DNA from: Bacillus sp. es.034
Lineage (GTDB): Bacteria; Bacillota; Bacilli; Bacillales; Bacillaceae_B
Direction: 5' to 3'
DNA: 64,000 nt
Assembly: GCF_002563655.1 (NCBI RefSeq)
Contig: NZ_PDIY01000001.1
Coordinates: 248,001-312,000, forward strand
This document shows, in pieces, positions 35,811-43,264 of the stretch. How positions within the stretch are numbered: position 1 is the stretch's first letter; each line of letters opens with the position of its first letter. Position numbers and translations under genes: made by a program. The notes beneath the pieces are model-generated. The model had not been told where the DNA came from. It saw only the letters and a list, made by a program, of their open reading frames with translations, and did no database searches.

Positions 35811-36187
35811 TATTTCAGCAGCTTGTCTTCCAGCTTATGCTCATAATTTTTGAACAAGGAACTATTCGTTTTAATTCTCTTCTTCGAAAGCATGCTGTTG
35901 TATTTCAGCATTTTCTCATTGAGACTCTGCTTTAATTCCCGTTCTTCCTCTTCATTCTCACAGACTCTGAGCAAGTCTTCGATCCTCATCATTTCTTTTT
36001 TTACATTCATTTCATCGGTGGTGAATCCTGCGTTCTTCATGATCCGATGGGCCATTTTCAGTCCTTCGGGAACCCCTTTGTCATCGTCAAGGTTAAGCGG
36101 TTTCCCATAGCCGGGAAGATTCTCGAACTCCCCATCCTCGTATGCCTTCTTAATTCTTTGCTCCGACACAATGGTTGAAAAATCCAA
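35810..36187 (-). CDS. DUF1992 (DnaJC28-like) protein
   Basis: Encodes 125 residues. The N-terminal IVSEQRIKKAYEDGEFENLPGYGKPLNLDDD is the DUF1992 hallmark, which is also found fused to J domains in DNAJC28 proteins. A charged helical tail follows. Function is unknown; a co-chaperone-like role is only suggested by domain company elsewhere. AAGGGGTGA precedes a choice of GTG 36196, GTG 36190 and TTG 36187. The TTG gives MDFSTIVSEQ, the usual N-terminus of the family, and has proper spacing. Confidence 0.85.
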   Translation of the reverse strand: MDFSTIVSEQRIKKAYEDGEFENLPGYGKPLNLDDDKGVPEGLKMAHRIMKNAGFTTDEMNVKKEMMRIEDLLRVCENEEEERELKQSLNEKMLKYNSMLSKKRIKTNSSLFKNYEHKLEDKLLK

Positions 36188-36365
36188 CACTATCACCCCT
36201 TAGGAATGGATGGATTCTAAAGCAGCCACCCGTTACTACCAGTATATCCAATCGGACGGGTTGCTGCACATGGGAGATGCGTCTATTTTCTGACAATTCA
36301 CTTTCACATATTTTTAGTTCCCCTGGAAAAACTACCTGTATCTCGAAGGAAAAGGAGTGGCTCAT

Positions 36366-36533
36366 ATGGCACGAGGTAAATCATTCGAATCAAAGAAAAA
36401 GGGACATCCGGGGAACTTCCCTCAAAATAGTACATCCGCTAAACATTCTGAGGATGCCGTCGGCGATGAAGAATTGATCGTGACACAAGAAGCGTTTAAA
36501 AACCGTGAAGATAACGATGAACACCGTTACTAA
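36366..36533 (+). CDS. Small hydrophilic protein (55 aa)
   Basis: A 55-residue frame, basic at the start (MARGKSFESKKKGHPGNF) and acidic at the end (DEELIVTQEAFKNREDNDEHRY), with no hydrophobic segment. AAAAGGAG stands 9 bases before the ATG and a clean terminator follows. The composition is like small spore-associated proteins, but no family is recognised. Confidence 0.7.
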   Translation: MARGKSFESKKKGHPGNFPQNSTSAKHSEDAVGDEELIVTQEAFKNREDNDEHRY

Positions 36534-36538
36534 AGTCG

Positions 36539-36565
36539 AAAAACGCTAGGAATCCTAGCGTTTTT
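36539..36565 (+). terminator. Terminator of the 55-residue gene
   Basis: AAAAACGCTAGGA pairs perfectly with TCCTAGCGTTTTT. Confidence 0.9.
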
Positions 36566-36595
36566 CTGTTTTCCTTCATCAAAATATCGGCAGCC

Positions 36596-36627
36596 TTTAT
36601 TTTCAAAACCGCGATTTTATTTTCAAA
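36596..36627. repeat. TTTATTTTCAAA pair, 20-base period
   Basis: Identical 12-mers at 36596 and 36616 in the gap before the hmp stop codon, each preceded or followed by CG-rich linkers (CCGCGA, TCG). Confidence 0.6.
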
Positions 36628-36630
36628 TCG

Positions 36631-37848
36631 TTAAACCGTCACACTTTCCTGCTTATTTAAATCCATTGCCGGACCGAAGAATTCGAAACAAACCTTTGAT
36701 ACGCCCATTTCCTTCAAGGTGCCGATGACGGCTTTCATAAATGGTGCAGGGCCACACACATAGCATTCGGTTCCAGCGTCTACATACTGCTTCAGGATCT
36801 CTTTATTTACATATCCAGTGAAGTGGGATGGAGATTCTTCCCGTGGATTTTCATAAACAAAGCACGCTTCCCCGTTCTCAAGTTCCGCCATGAGCTTTTC
36901 GACGTCCCCTTTAAAGGCATGCACGCCTTCATGTCTGCTCGCATGGATAAATGCTGTCTTTCGTTCCGGTGTGGATCTGGCCACTTGTTCGAGCATGCTC
37001 ATCATAGGTGTGATCCCAACGCCTCCGCTTATAAACGCAACAGGCGAATCGCCGTCCTCTAAGTAGAAATCCCCGGCAGGTGCGCTGACTTCAATCTCGC
37101 TTCCTGCGACTGCTTGATCATGTAAGAAGTTGGACACCTTCCCTTGTGGATCGCACTCTGCTTCTCTTTTAACAGAAATTCTGAACTGCTCGTCCATTGG
37201 TGCGCTTGATAAACTGTACTGACGGATATGGGTGAATTCTTCTCCAGGGATCCTCACTCTGACGGATAAATATTGACCCGGCATGTAGGTTGGGACACTG
37301 CCGCCTTCTTTCGGTTGAAGATAAAAAGAGGTGATGACGTCACTTTCCACTACTTTTTTTGTAATGATGAACGGTTTAAAGTCTCTGTAGCCGGCATTCT
37401 TGTTTTCCGTTTCTTTATACATTTCTTCTTCCACATCGATGAATACTCCGGCGATGACACCGTATGCGTCTCCCCACGCTTCGATAATCTCATCTGTCGC
37501 TGCATCTCCCAGAACCTGTTTGATGGCTTGAAGCAGATGTTCGCCAACGATCGGATAATGCTCAGGCTTAACGCCTAAACTTCTATGCTTGTGAGCGATT
37601 TGCTTCACAACAGGGAGGATCATCTCCAGCTTATCGATATTCTGAGCGGCCGCATACACCGTATTGGCAAGCGCGGTTTGTTGTCTGCCTTTTTTCTGGT
37701 TGGCATGATTGAAAATATTTAGTAATTCCGGATGGTTGGTAAATAAATTTTTATAAAAAACAGATGTAATTTCCGTTCCTTTAACTTCTAATACAGGAGC
37801 AGTGGATTTCACGATTTCAATGGTTTTTTGAGATAGCATATCGTTCAC
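36631..37848 (-). CDS. hmp: Flavohemoglobin, nitric oxide dioxygenase
   Basis: Encodes 405 residues. An N-terminal globin domain (about 1-138, with heme-His region QIAHKHRSLGVKPEHYPIVGEHLL) precedes an FAD domain (RQYSLSSAP) and an NAD domain (FISGGVGITPMMSML, CYVCGPAPFMKAVI, CFEFFGP). Hmp oxidises NO to nitrate with O2 and NAD(P)H. It is divergent from nsrR, and two NsrR-like operators lie in the gap. Loss of NsrR binding on NO exposure should induce it. The nitric oxide synthase gene 18 kb away gives an internal NO source. Confidence 0.97.
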   Translation of the reverse strand: MNDMLSQKTIEIVKSTAPVLEVKGTEITSVFYKNLFTNHPELLNIFNHANQKKGRQQTALANTVYAAAQNIDKLEMILPVVKQIAHKHRSLGVKPEHYPIVGEHLLQAIKQVLGDAATDEIIEAWGDAYGVIAGVFIDVEEEMYKETENKNAGYRDFKPFIITKKVVESDVITSFYLQPKEGGSVPTYMPGQYLSVRVRIPGEEFTHIRQYSLSSAPMDEQFRISVKREAECDPQGKVSNFLHDQAVAGSEIEVSAPAGDFYLEDGDSPVAFISGGVGITPMMSMLEQVARSTPERKTAFIHASRHEGVHAFKGDVEKLMAELENGEACFVYENPREESPSHFTGYVNKEILKQYVDAGTECYVCGPAPFMKAVIGTLKEMGVSKVCFEFFGPAMDLNKQESVTV

Positions 37849-37853
37849 CTCTA

Positions 37854-37876
37854 AAGATATATTTTTAATACATCTT
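37854..37876. promoter_or_regulatory. NsrR operator 1, next to hmp
   Basis: AAGATATATTTTTAATACATCTT is a near-perfect dyad with arms AAGATRTATT/AATAYATCTT, the NsrR type. It lies 6 bases upstream of the hmp start codon. Confidence 0.75.
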
Positions 37877-37904
37877 TAACTTACTCCTGCTGATGGATTA
37901 AAAC

Positions 37905-37926
37905 AATATACTAAATACATCTTTAA
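37905..37926. promoter_or_regulatory. NsrR-like operator 2 (degenerate)
   Basis: On the minus strand AAGATGTATTTAGTATATTG keeps one good arm (AAGATGTATTT) and a weaker second arm. It lies within the hmp-nsrR gap. Confidence 0.5.
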
Positions 37927-38000
37927 CAAAACAGTCACATTTAGACACAAACTTACTTCCTTTTGTATAATAGGTGTAATGGAACGGAAAGGTGAGATAC

Positions 38001-38459
38001 ATGAGACTAACTTTATACACTGACTACTCACTGAGGGTCCTGATTTTCCTGGCTTCAAAACCGAAGGACGAACTCTCTAATATAAAAGAAATCGCTGATG
38101 CCTACAGCATCTCAAAAAATCACCTTATGAAAGTGACGTATGAACTCGGAAAGATGGGGAAGATTGAAACGATCCGTGGCAGAAACGGCGGGATCAGGCT
38201 TGCACAGTCCCCTGAAGAGATCAATATAGGCAAACTTGTCCGTGCGACGGAAGAGGATTTCCATCTTGTCGAATGCTTCGATGCCGAAAACAACTCATGC
38301 ATCATCACACCGGTATGCGGTTTGAAGCATGTACTTGGCAAGGCATTGAACGCCTATCTCTCTGTTCTCGATGATTACACCCTGTCCGACCTTATCCAGA
38401 ATCCCATGGACTACCGGTTCCTCTTTCAAGAGCAGAAACAGGATGAAACGTCGACTTAA
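38001..38459 (+). CDS. nsrR: Rrf2-family NO-sensing repressor NsrR
   Basis: Encodes 152 residues. The N-terminal winged helix has LTLYTDYSLRVLIFLA and ISKNHLMKVTYELGKMG. The three cluster cysteines lie in CFDAENNSCIITPVCGLKHVL, as in NsrR (4Fe-4S). Nitrosylation of the cluster releases DNA and turns on hmp. GTG 37992 is in frame, but AAAGGTGAG lies ahead of ATG 38001, which gives the family N-terminus MRLTLYTDYSLR. It is divergent from hmp. Weak hairpin terminator after. Confidence 0.93.
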   Translation: MRLTLYTDYSLRVLIFLASKPKDELSNIKEIADAYSISKNHLMKVTYELGKMGKIETIRGRNGGIRLAQSPEEINIGKLVRATEEDFHLVECFDAENNSCIITPVCGLKHVLGKALNAYLSVLDDYTLSDLIQNPMDYRFLFQEQKQDETST

Positions 38460-38463
38460 GGAT

Positions 38464-38496
38464 GCTTCCCACTGATTTTCGGTGGGGAGTTTTTTT
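38464..38496 (+). terminator. Terminator of nsrR
   Basis: CTTCCCAC pairs with GTGGGGAG (one G-T) followed by TTTTTTT. Confidence 0.75.
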
Positions 38497-38497
38497 G

Positions 38498-38562
38498 TTC
38501 AGCTGCTGAAAATAAGCCATTATTCAGTTGCTGAATATTCCTCCATAATCAACAGCTGAACC
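38498..38562. repeat. TTCAGCTGCTGA repeat, second array
   Basis: TTCAGCTGCTGAAAAT (38498), TTCAGTTGCTGAATAT (38523) and inverted AATCAACAGCTGAACC (38547-38562). Same two-direct-one-inverted plan as at 23121-23209, just downstream of the nsrR terminator. Confidence 0.75.
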
Positions 38563-38604
38563 ATTGACCGCCACATAAAGCCTGCCCACCAACCGGAACG
38601 GGCC

Positions 38605-38997
38605 TTACTTCTTACTCTCGCTATACTTGAAAGTCATCAATAGAAACAGGAAAAAGCTGAGTAACAAAGTACTTCCCCCGACAATATAAAAGACGGTCGT
38701 AAAGCCTGACGGCAGATTGAATGGATTTAAATTGTACATCCACATCCCGACTGTCAATCCGATCGAACCGATGATCGCCGTCCACACATGGGCAAATGCC
38801 AGTTTAGAAGATTTCGGTACCTGATAGGATCGATAATAGGAAGAGTAGGCAAATAAGCTCAACCAACCGACCACCAGGATATGGGCGTGGATCGGCTTGA
38901 ATGCATACGATCCGGCGCCGGCCATATGAGACCCGAGAAATGCTCCGATAAACCCATAAATAGAAGACATTCGTAATAATAGGACATTCCAAGGCAT
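38605..38997 (-). CDS. Small four-helix membrane protein, heme-copper-oxidase-like
   Basis: Encodes 130 residues with four membrane helices. AFKPIHAHILVVGWLSLFAYSSYYR resembles the helix of cbb3 oxidase/NO reductase catalytic subunits that carries a heme-binding His. Further His residues stand at SHMAG and FAHVW. The protein is far shorter than any full oxidase subunit. It may bind heme or be an assembly or sensor relative. The position beside hmp-nsrR hints at an NO or respiration link, but that is inference only. GGGGGGAAG precedes the ATG. Confidence 0.75.
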   Translation of the reverse strand: MPWNVLLLRMSSIYGFIGAFLGSHMAGAGSYAFKPIHAHILVVGWLSLFAYSSYYRSYQVPKSSKLAFAHVWTAIIGSIGLTVGMWMYNLNPFNLPSGFTTVFYIVGGSTLLLSFFLFLLMTFKYSESKK

Positions 38998-39224
38998 GTC
39001 GTCTTCCCCCCTTTTTATAAACGCGCTTCCACCATTATAATATAGTTGTCCGGATAGAGGCTATGAATCTTGAGTCGATGCCATACAACGTTCAAATTTA
39101 GCCTGGATAAATACTTTCCCCTCCTTTAACATACGATACAAAGATAGGTGTAAACACTTGCAAACGGTGTGGGCCCTGATACAATAAGAATGTAATAGAA
39201 CATTCTGAAAAAAGGAGAATACAT

Positions 39225-40457
39225 ATGACTAATTTCCAACAAAATTTAGAGAAATACGCAAGTCTTGCAGTCGAAGTCGGAGTGAATGTTCAAAAGGGTC
39301 AGACCCTCGTCATCAATACGTCCATCGACTCTGCAAAGTTCGTCCGATTAGTAGTAAAGAAAGCCTATGAAGTAGGCGCTAAACATGTATATGTAAACTG
39401 GAGCGATGACACCGTCAACCGCACGAAATATGACCTAGCACCGGATGAAGCATTCCAGGAGTTCCCTGAGTGGAAAGCACGTGAAGTCGAAACGCTTGCG
39501 GAAGGCGGAGCTGCCTTCATGAGCATCGTCTCTTCAAGTCCTGACCTGTTAAAAGGCGTCAATCCGGATCGTATCTCGAACTTCCAGAAGGTTGCCGGTA
39601 AAGCGATGTCCAAATACCGTCAGTTCATCCAATCTGACAAAGTCAGCTGGTGTGTGCTGGCCGCTCCTTCAAAAGACTGGGCTGCCAAAGTATTCCCGGA
39701 TGCTTCTGAAGAAGAGCAAGTCGACCTGTTATGGGACGCAATCTTCAAAGCAGTCCGTGCCGACCAGGCGGACCCTGTCCAGGCATGGAAGGATCACGAC
39801 GCAAACCTTCACGAAAAAGTCGAATACCTGAACGAAAAGAACTACCAGAAGCTTCATTACACAGCACCAGGGACGGACCTTACCATCGAACTTCCGAAAG
39901 GTCACCTGTGGGTAGGAGCCGGAAGCGTGAACGAAGAAGGTACGACTTTCATGGCGAACATGCCGACGGAAGAAGTATTCACGGTTCCACTTAAAACCGG
40001 TGTAAACGGTACGGTATCAAGCACGAAGCCGCTTAGCTACGGTGGTAACGTGATCGACAACTTCACGATCACATTCGAGAACGGTCGCATCGTGGACGTA
40101 AAGGCTGAAGAAGGCGAAGAAATCCTGAAGCGCCTTGTGGATACCGATGAAGGGTCTCATTATCTTGGGGAAATCGCCCTTGTTCCACATCAATCGCCGA
40201 TCTCTCAATCGAACGTGTTATTCTACAACACATTATTCGATGAGAATGCATCTAATCACCTTGCCATCGGTAATGCTTATGCATTCTGTATCGAAGGCGG
40301 AAAGAAAATGAGCGAAGAAGAGCTTGAGAAAAACGGTTTGAACAACAGTATCACTCACGTTGACTTCATGATCGGTTCAGACAAAATGAACATCGATGGA
40401 GTCAAAGAAGACGGCTCGACTGAAGCAGTATTCCGCGATGGCGGTTGGGCGTTTTAA
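39225..40457 (+). CDS. ampS: M29-family aminopeptidase
   Basis: Encodes 410 residues, the length of AmpS/PepS. The first domain is marked by GVNVQKGQTLVIN and the second by the M29 metal-site motifs TDLTIELPKGHLWVGAG, NMPTEEVFTVP, LGEIALVPHQSPIS, NHLAIGNAYAF and HVDFMIGSDKMNIDG. The conserved Glu, His and Asp residues bind two metals. It removes N-terminal residues from peptides in the cytoplasm. AAAAGGAG precedes the ATG. No clear terminator follows; the next 25 bases are G-rich. Confidence 0.95.
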   Translation: MTNFQQNLEKYASLAVEVGVNVQKGQTLVINTSIDSAKFVRLVVKKAYEVGAKHVYVNWSDDTVNRTKYDLAPDEAFQEFPEWKAREVETLAEGGAAFMSIVSSSPDLLKGVNPDRISNFQKVAGKAMSKYRQFIQSDKVSWCVLAAPSKDWAAKVFPDASEEEQVDLLWDAIFKAVRADQADPVQAWKDHDANLHEKVEYLNEKNYQKLHYTAPGTDLTIELPKGHLWVGAGSVNEEGTTFMANMPTEEVFTVPLKTGVNGTVSSTKPLSYGGNVIDNFTITFENGRIVDVKAEEGEEILKRLVDTDEGSHYLGEIALVPHQSPISQSNVLFYNTLFDENASNHLAIGNAYAFCIEGGKKMSEEELEKNGLNNSITHVDFMIGSDKMNIDGVKEDGSTEAVFRDGGWAF

Positions 40458-40605
40458 TTTTCGTATGTAGTATGAACCCCTGGGAGGCGGCTTGGCTGTC
40501 TTTTTGGGGTTTTTGGGGTTTGATAAGGGGTAGGCTGATATGTGAACGTTTGATGAGCGCTCACTCGAATGGATACAATTGTAAAAATACTCAATAAAAG
40601 CAAGT

Positions 40606-40680
40606 TTCGACGCAATAACTTTGAAAATGACGCAATAAATTTTATTTTGACGCAATCACCATCAAAAATGACGCAATCCC
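40606..40680. repeat. TGACGCAAT tandem array, 20-21 base period
   Basis: GACGCAAT occurs at 40609, 40629, 40649 and 40670 in direct orientation, with A/T-rich linkers such as TTTGAAAA and CATCAAAAA. It lies in the 320-base gap 40458-40777, which holds a G-rich stretch (40494-40530) and no gene. Confidence 0.8.
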
Positions 40681-40777
40681 TTCTTCCAGACTAAGTTTGC
40701 AGCATTCTATCCCCTTACCAAACGACCAAATATCCTTTTATTAAGGAAAACCGCACTCTTTCAGTCCAAGAGTACCA

Positions 40778-41359
40778 TTACCCATGCTGTTTCGTTATTG
40801 CAATCGCTGCGATCGTCGCACCGGCTGCCTGGGCATAGCTTCCGAAAGTGGTGATCTGCAGCCCCAGTCCCCTCATTCCTTTTAAAATGAATGTCTCCCC
40901 CACTGCTTCAAGGGCTGCCCCCAGAGATTGAATCGTATTTCCAGCAGCGAGGAGATTGGAGTAGGCACGTGTACTCAATGTTGCCCCGTAAGCTTCGAGT
41001 CCTGCCCCGGCAGACTGGACGACATCCCCGAAAATATCCAGATTCAAACCAGCGAGCTCTTCCCATGAGAATTCAAGTTCAGCAGCCAATACATTCGTAA
41101 CATTCCCCGATGCCTGGATCCAATCACCAACTATCCGATAGGTCTCTCCTATAGAGCCATCCGACAATTTTTCAGCACCGACAGCCTGAAGGGAATTCCC
41201 CACCGCTTCTAATCCATTTCCAATGGAGACCAGTCGAAACCCGACAGGCTCCTGATTCAACCGCTCTTCCTGAATGATCATGGTTTCACCGATGGCAGCA
41301 ATCACTGTTCCGACAACCTGGGTCCACACCCCAGTAATGAGAATTAGTCTATCGCTCAC
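40778..41359 (-). CDS. Glycine-rich helical-repeat protein (DUF6944-like)
   Basis: Encodes 193 residues from GTG 41359. The sequence is a chain of degenerate units of about 11 residues of the pattern GNxLQAxGxxx (GNGLEAVGNSLQAVGAEKL, GDVVQSAGAGLEAYGATL, GNTIQSLGAALEAVGETF). It has alanine, glycine and glutamine in steady spacing and few charges. Such repeats suggest a long amphipathic helix or a stacked-helix layer that binds membrane or self-assembles. The family is of unknown function in Bacilli. GGTGG is near the start, but the ribosome site is weak. Confidence 0.7.
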   Translation of the reverse strand: MSDRLILITGVWTQVVGTVIAAIGETMIIQEERLNQEPVGFRLVSIGNGLEAVGNSLQAVGAEKLSDGSIGETYRIVGDWIQASGNVTNVLAAELEFSWEELAGLNLDIFGDVVQSAGAGLEAYGATLSTRAYSNLLAAGNTIQSLGAALEAVGETFILKGMRGLGLQITTFGSYAQAAGATIAAIAITKQHG

Positions 41360-41541
41360 CTCGGACCACCGTTCCTTTCTCCCTCAGTACTATTAAAGTA
41401 TTCGAGAATACAGATATGGCATCCCCCCTCCCAAACGAGAGTAAATATTTTGTAAAATTCCAGTAAATCAGTCTTGTTTAATTTGTCCTGTCGAGCTATG
41501 ATAATCTAGTTCATCTAGAGTTACATAGGGGAGGGATTCAG

Positions 41542-42831
41542 ATGAGAATACGGGATTGGGACCGTAATTTAAAGGTCCGGCTGTTTGGGGAAGCAGCAAT
41601 TAACATTACTTTCTGGATGTTCTTTCCGTTTTTGACGATCTATTTTACAGAGTCATTCGGAAAGCAGACGGCAGGATTATTATTGGTACTTTCACAGGTA
41701 TTCGCTGTACTTGCGAATCTGATGGGAGGATACTGCGCGGATCGATTTGGACGTAAACGGATGATGGTCATTTCGGCGTTCGGACAAGGTTTTGCTTTTC
41801 TGATCTTTGGACTGGCCAGTTCGCCTTGGCTTGATTCTGCCATGATCGGGTTTATCTGTTTCAGTCTGGTCGGAGTATTCGGTTCCTTTTATTGGCCGGC
41901 AAGTCAGGCCATGGTTGCCGATGTGGTGGACGAGAAAGATCGGAGTCATGTGTTTGCCGTCTTTTACACCTCCATCAATATTGCCGTTGTCGTAGGGCCG
42001 ATATTGGGGGGCATTTTCTACGTCCACTACCGCTTTCAATTATTGATCGCAGCCGCTCTTATTTGTATGTTTTTAGCCCTGCTGCTCTATAAAATGACGA
42101 GGGAAACGGCACCGGCTGATAAAAATAAGCTTCTTGTTACAGAGGGAAAAAAGAAAGCCTGGCACAGTGTGTTGTCGGATCAATTCAAAGACTATAGCGT
42201 GATTTTCAAAGATAAAACGTTTCTATTGTTTATTTTAGCGGGAGTCCTGGTCGGTCAAACGTTCATGCAGTTGGACCTCCTGATTCCTGTATATATTAAA
42301 GATGTCATGGATGAGGCCACTCTGTTCAGCTTCGGGGACTGGTCATTGACCCTCGTGAGTGAGCAGGTATTCGGACTGATTTTATCCGAAAATGGATTCC
42401 TTGTGGCACTTCTTACCGTGGTCATCACGCGGTGGATCACGAAATTCCGTGAACGAAATGTGTTCATTCTGTCATCCATTATCTATGCCGTTTCAATCTT
42501 CATGTTTGGTCAAACGAGTTCCGTATGGATGTTTGTGATCAGCATGGCGGTGTTCACGTTTGCAGAACTGATGACTGCCGGTATCCAGCAAAGCTTCGTA
42601 TCGAAGCTTGCACCGGATCATATGCGCGGTCAGTATTTCGCCGCAGCCAGTCTGCGTTTCACGATTGCAAGGACGATTGCTCCACTATCCATCACCCTTT
42701 CTTTATATGCAGGGTATGATTGGACGTTCATCCTCCTTTCCATCCTGGCTCTTTTGAGTGCCGGACTCTTCTACATCATGTTCGAGCGTTTTGAGAAGGA
42801 TGAATTGGAACTGAAGAAAGCTGTACATTAA
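41542..42831 (+). CDS. MFS transporter (multidrug/DHA1 type)
   Basis: Encodes 429 residues with about 12 helices. The first cytoplasmic loop has GGYCADRFGRKRMM, the DHA1 motif A. FYWPASQAMVADVV, TSINIAVVVGPILGG and a long central loop (DKNKLLVTEGKKKAWHSVLSDQFKDYSVIF) follow. It resembles MdtH-like drug or metabolite exporters driven by the proton gradient. The substrate is unknown. GGGGAGGGA precedes the ATG. It is a single-gene unit with its own terminator. Confidence 0.88.
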   Translation: MRIRDWDRNLKVRLFGEAAINITFWMFFPFLTIYFTESFGKQTAGLLLVLSQVFAVLANLMGGYCADRFGRKRMMVISAFGQGFAFLIFGLASSPWLDSAMIGFICFSLVGVFGSFYWPASQAMVADVVDEKDRSHVFAVFYTSINIAVVVGPILGGIFYVHYRFQLLIAAALICMFLALLLYKMTRETAPADKNKLLVTEGKKKAWHSVLSDQFKDYSVIFKDKTFLLFILAGVLVGQTFMQLDLLIPVYIKDVMDEATLFSFGDWSLTLVSEQVFGLILSENGFLVALLTVVITRWITKFRERNVFILSSIIYAVSIFMFGQTSSVWMFVISMAVFTFAELMTAGIQQSFVSKLAPDHMRGQYFAAASLRFTIARTIAPLSITLSLYAGYDWTFILLSILALLSAGLFYIMFERFEKDELELKKAVH

Positions 42832-42832
42832 T

Positions 42833-42867
42833 AAAAAGGAATGGTCCGTGGTGGATCATTCCTTTTT
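42833..42867 (+). terminator. Terminator of the MFS gene
   Basis: AAAAAGGAATG pairs with CATTCCTTTTT across an imperfect inner stem. Confidence 0.88.
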
Positions 42868-43070
42868 GAATAGATACCGATTTGGTTTATCGAAGTTGAC
42901 TACTGAAAAAATTTCAGAAAAGGATGAATTTGAAAAATTCCGTATACACCCTTTTTTCATCAAAAATGAGATGTTACAATGTACAACCGTAAGCAATCTT
43001 AACGTAGCTCATCTTAAGAGCTGGTCGGAGATTCCAATCAATACTACGCAAAGAAAGGATGTTGATTTCA

Positions 43071-43199
43071 ATGCATATCGGAAGCAAAGGCTGGTACGTA
43101 GAAGAACTAAAAAAAGCGGGGGTACGCCGCTACGAAGAACGCAAAGTAGAATCCTACAAAAAACACGTTCTGGCAAACCTGCTGGAACGCACAAGATAA
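43071..43199 (+). CDS. DUF2639 small protein (YflJ-like, 42 aa)
   Basis: Encodes 42 residues beginning MHIGSKGWYVEELKKAG, the pattern of YflJ/DUF2639, a very small basic protein of Bacilli with unknown function. AAAGGA lies about 11 bases before the ATG. A long terminator built from the TGAGAGGGACGGACCT repeat starts right after the stop codon, which supports a real gene. The upstream gap 42868-43070 has no other gene. Confidence 0.75.
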   Translation: MHIGSKGWYVEELKKAGVRRYEERKVESYKKHVLANLLERTR

Positions 43200-43201
43200 A
43201 A

Positions 43202-43264
43202 TGAGAGGGACGGACCTCGATTCCTATGACCAGGTCATAGGAATGAAGGTCCGTCCCTTTTTTT
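43202..43264 (+). terminator. Long terminator built from the 16-mer repeat
   Basis: AGGGACGGACCT (43206-43217) pairs with AGGTCCGTCCCT (43247-43258). Inside, ATTCCTATGACC pairs with GGTCATAGGAAT. A run of seven T follows. The left arm contains the exact 16-mer TGAGAGGGACGGACCT. Confidence 0.9.

Noticed and set aside
39157-39171. cre-like TGCAAACGG before ampS
   Set aside because: The second half (TGTGG) lacks the required CA, so it does not meet the consensus.
40478-40530. G-rich stretch after ampS as a G-quadruplex
   Set aside because: Four G runs exist but spacing is irregular, and nothing else supports a function; noted only.
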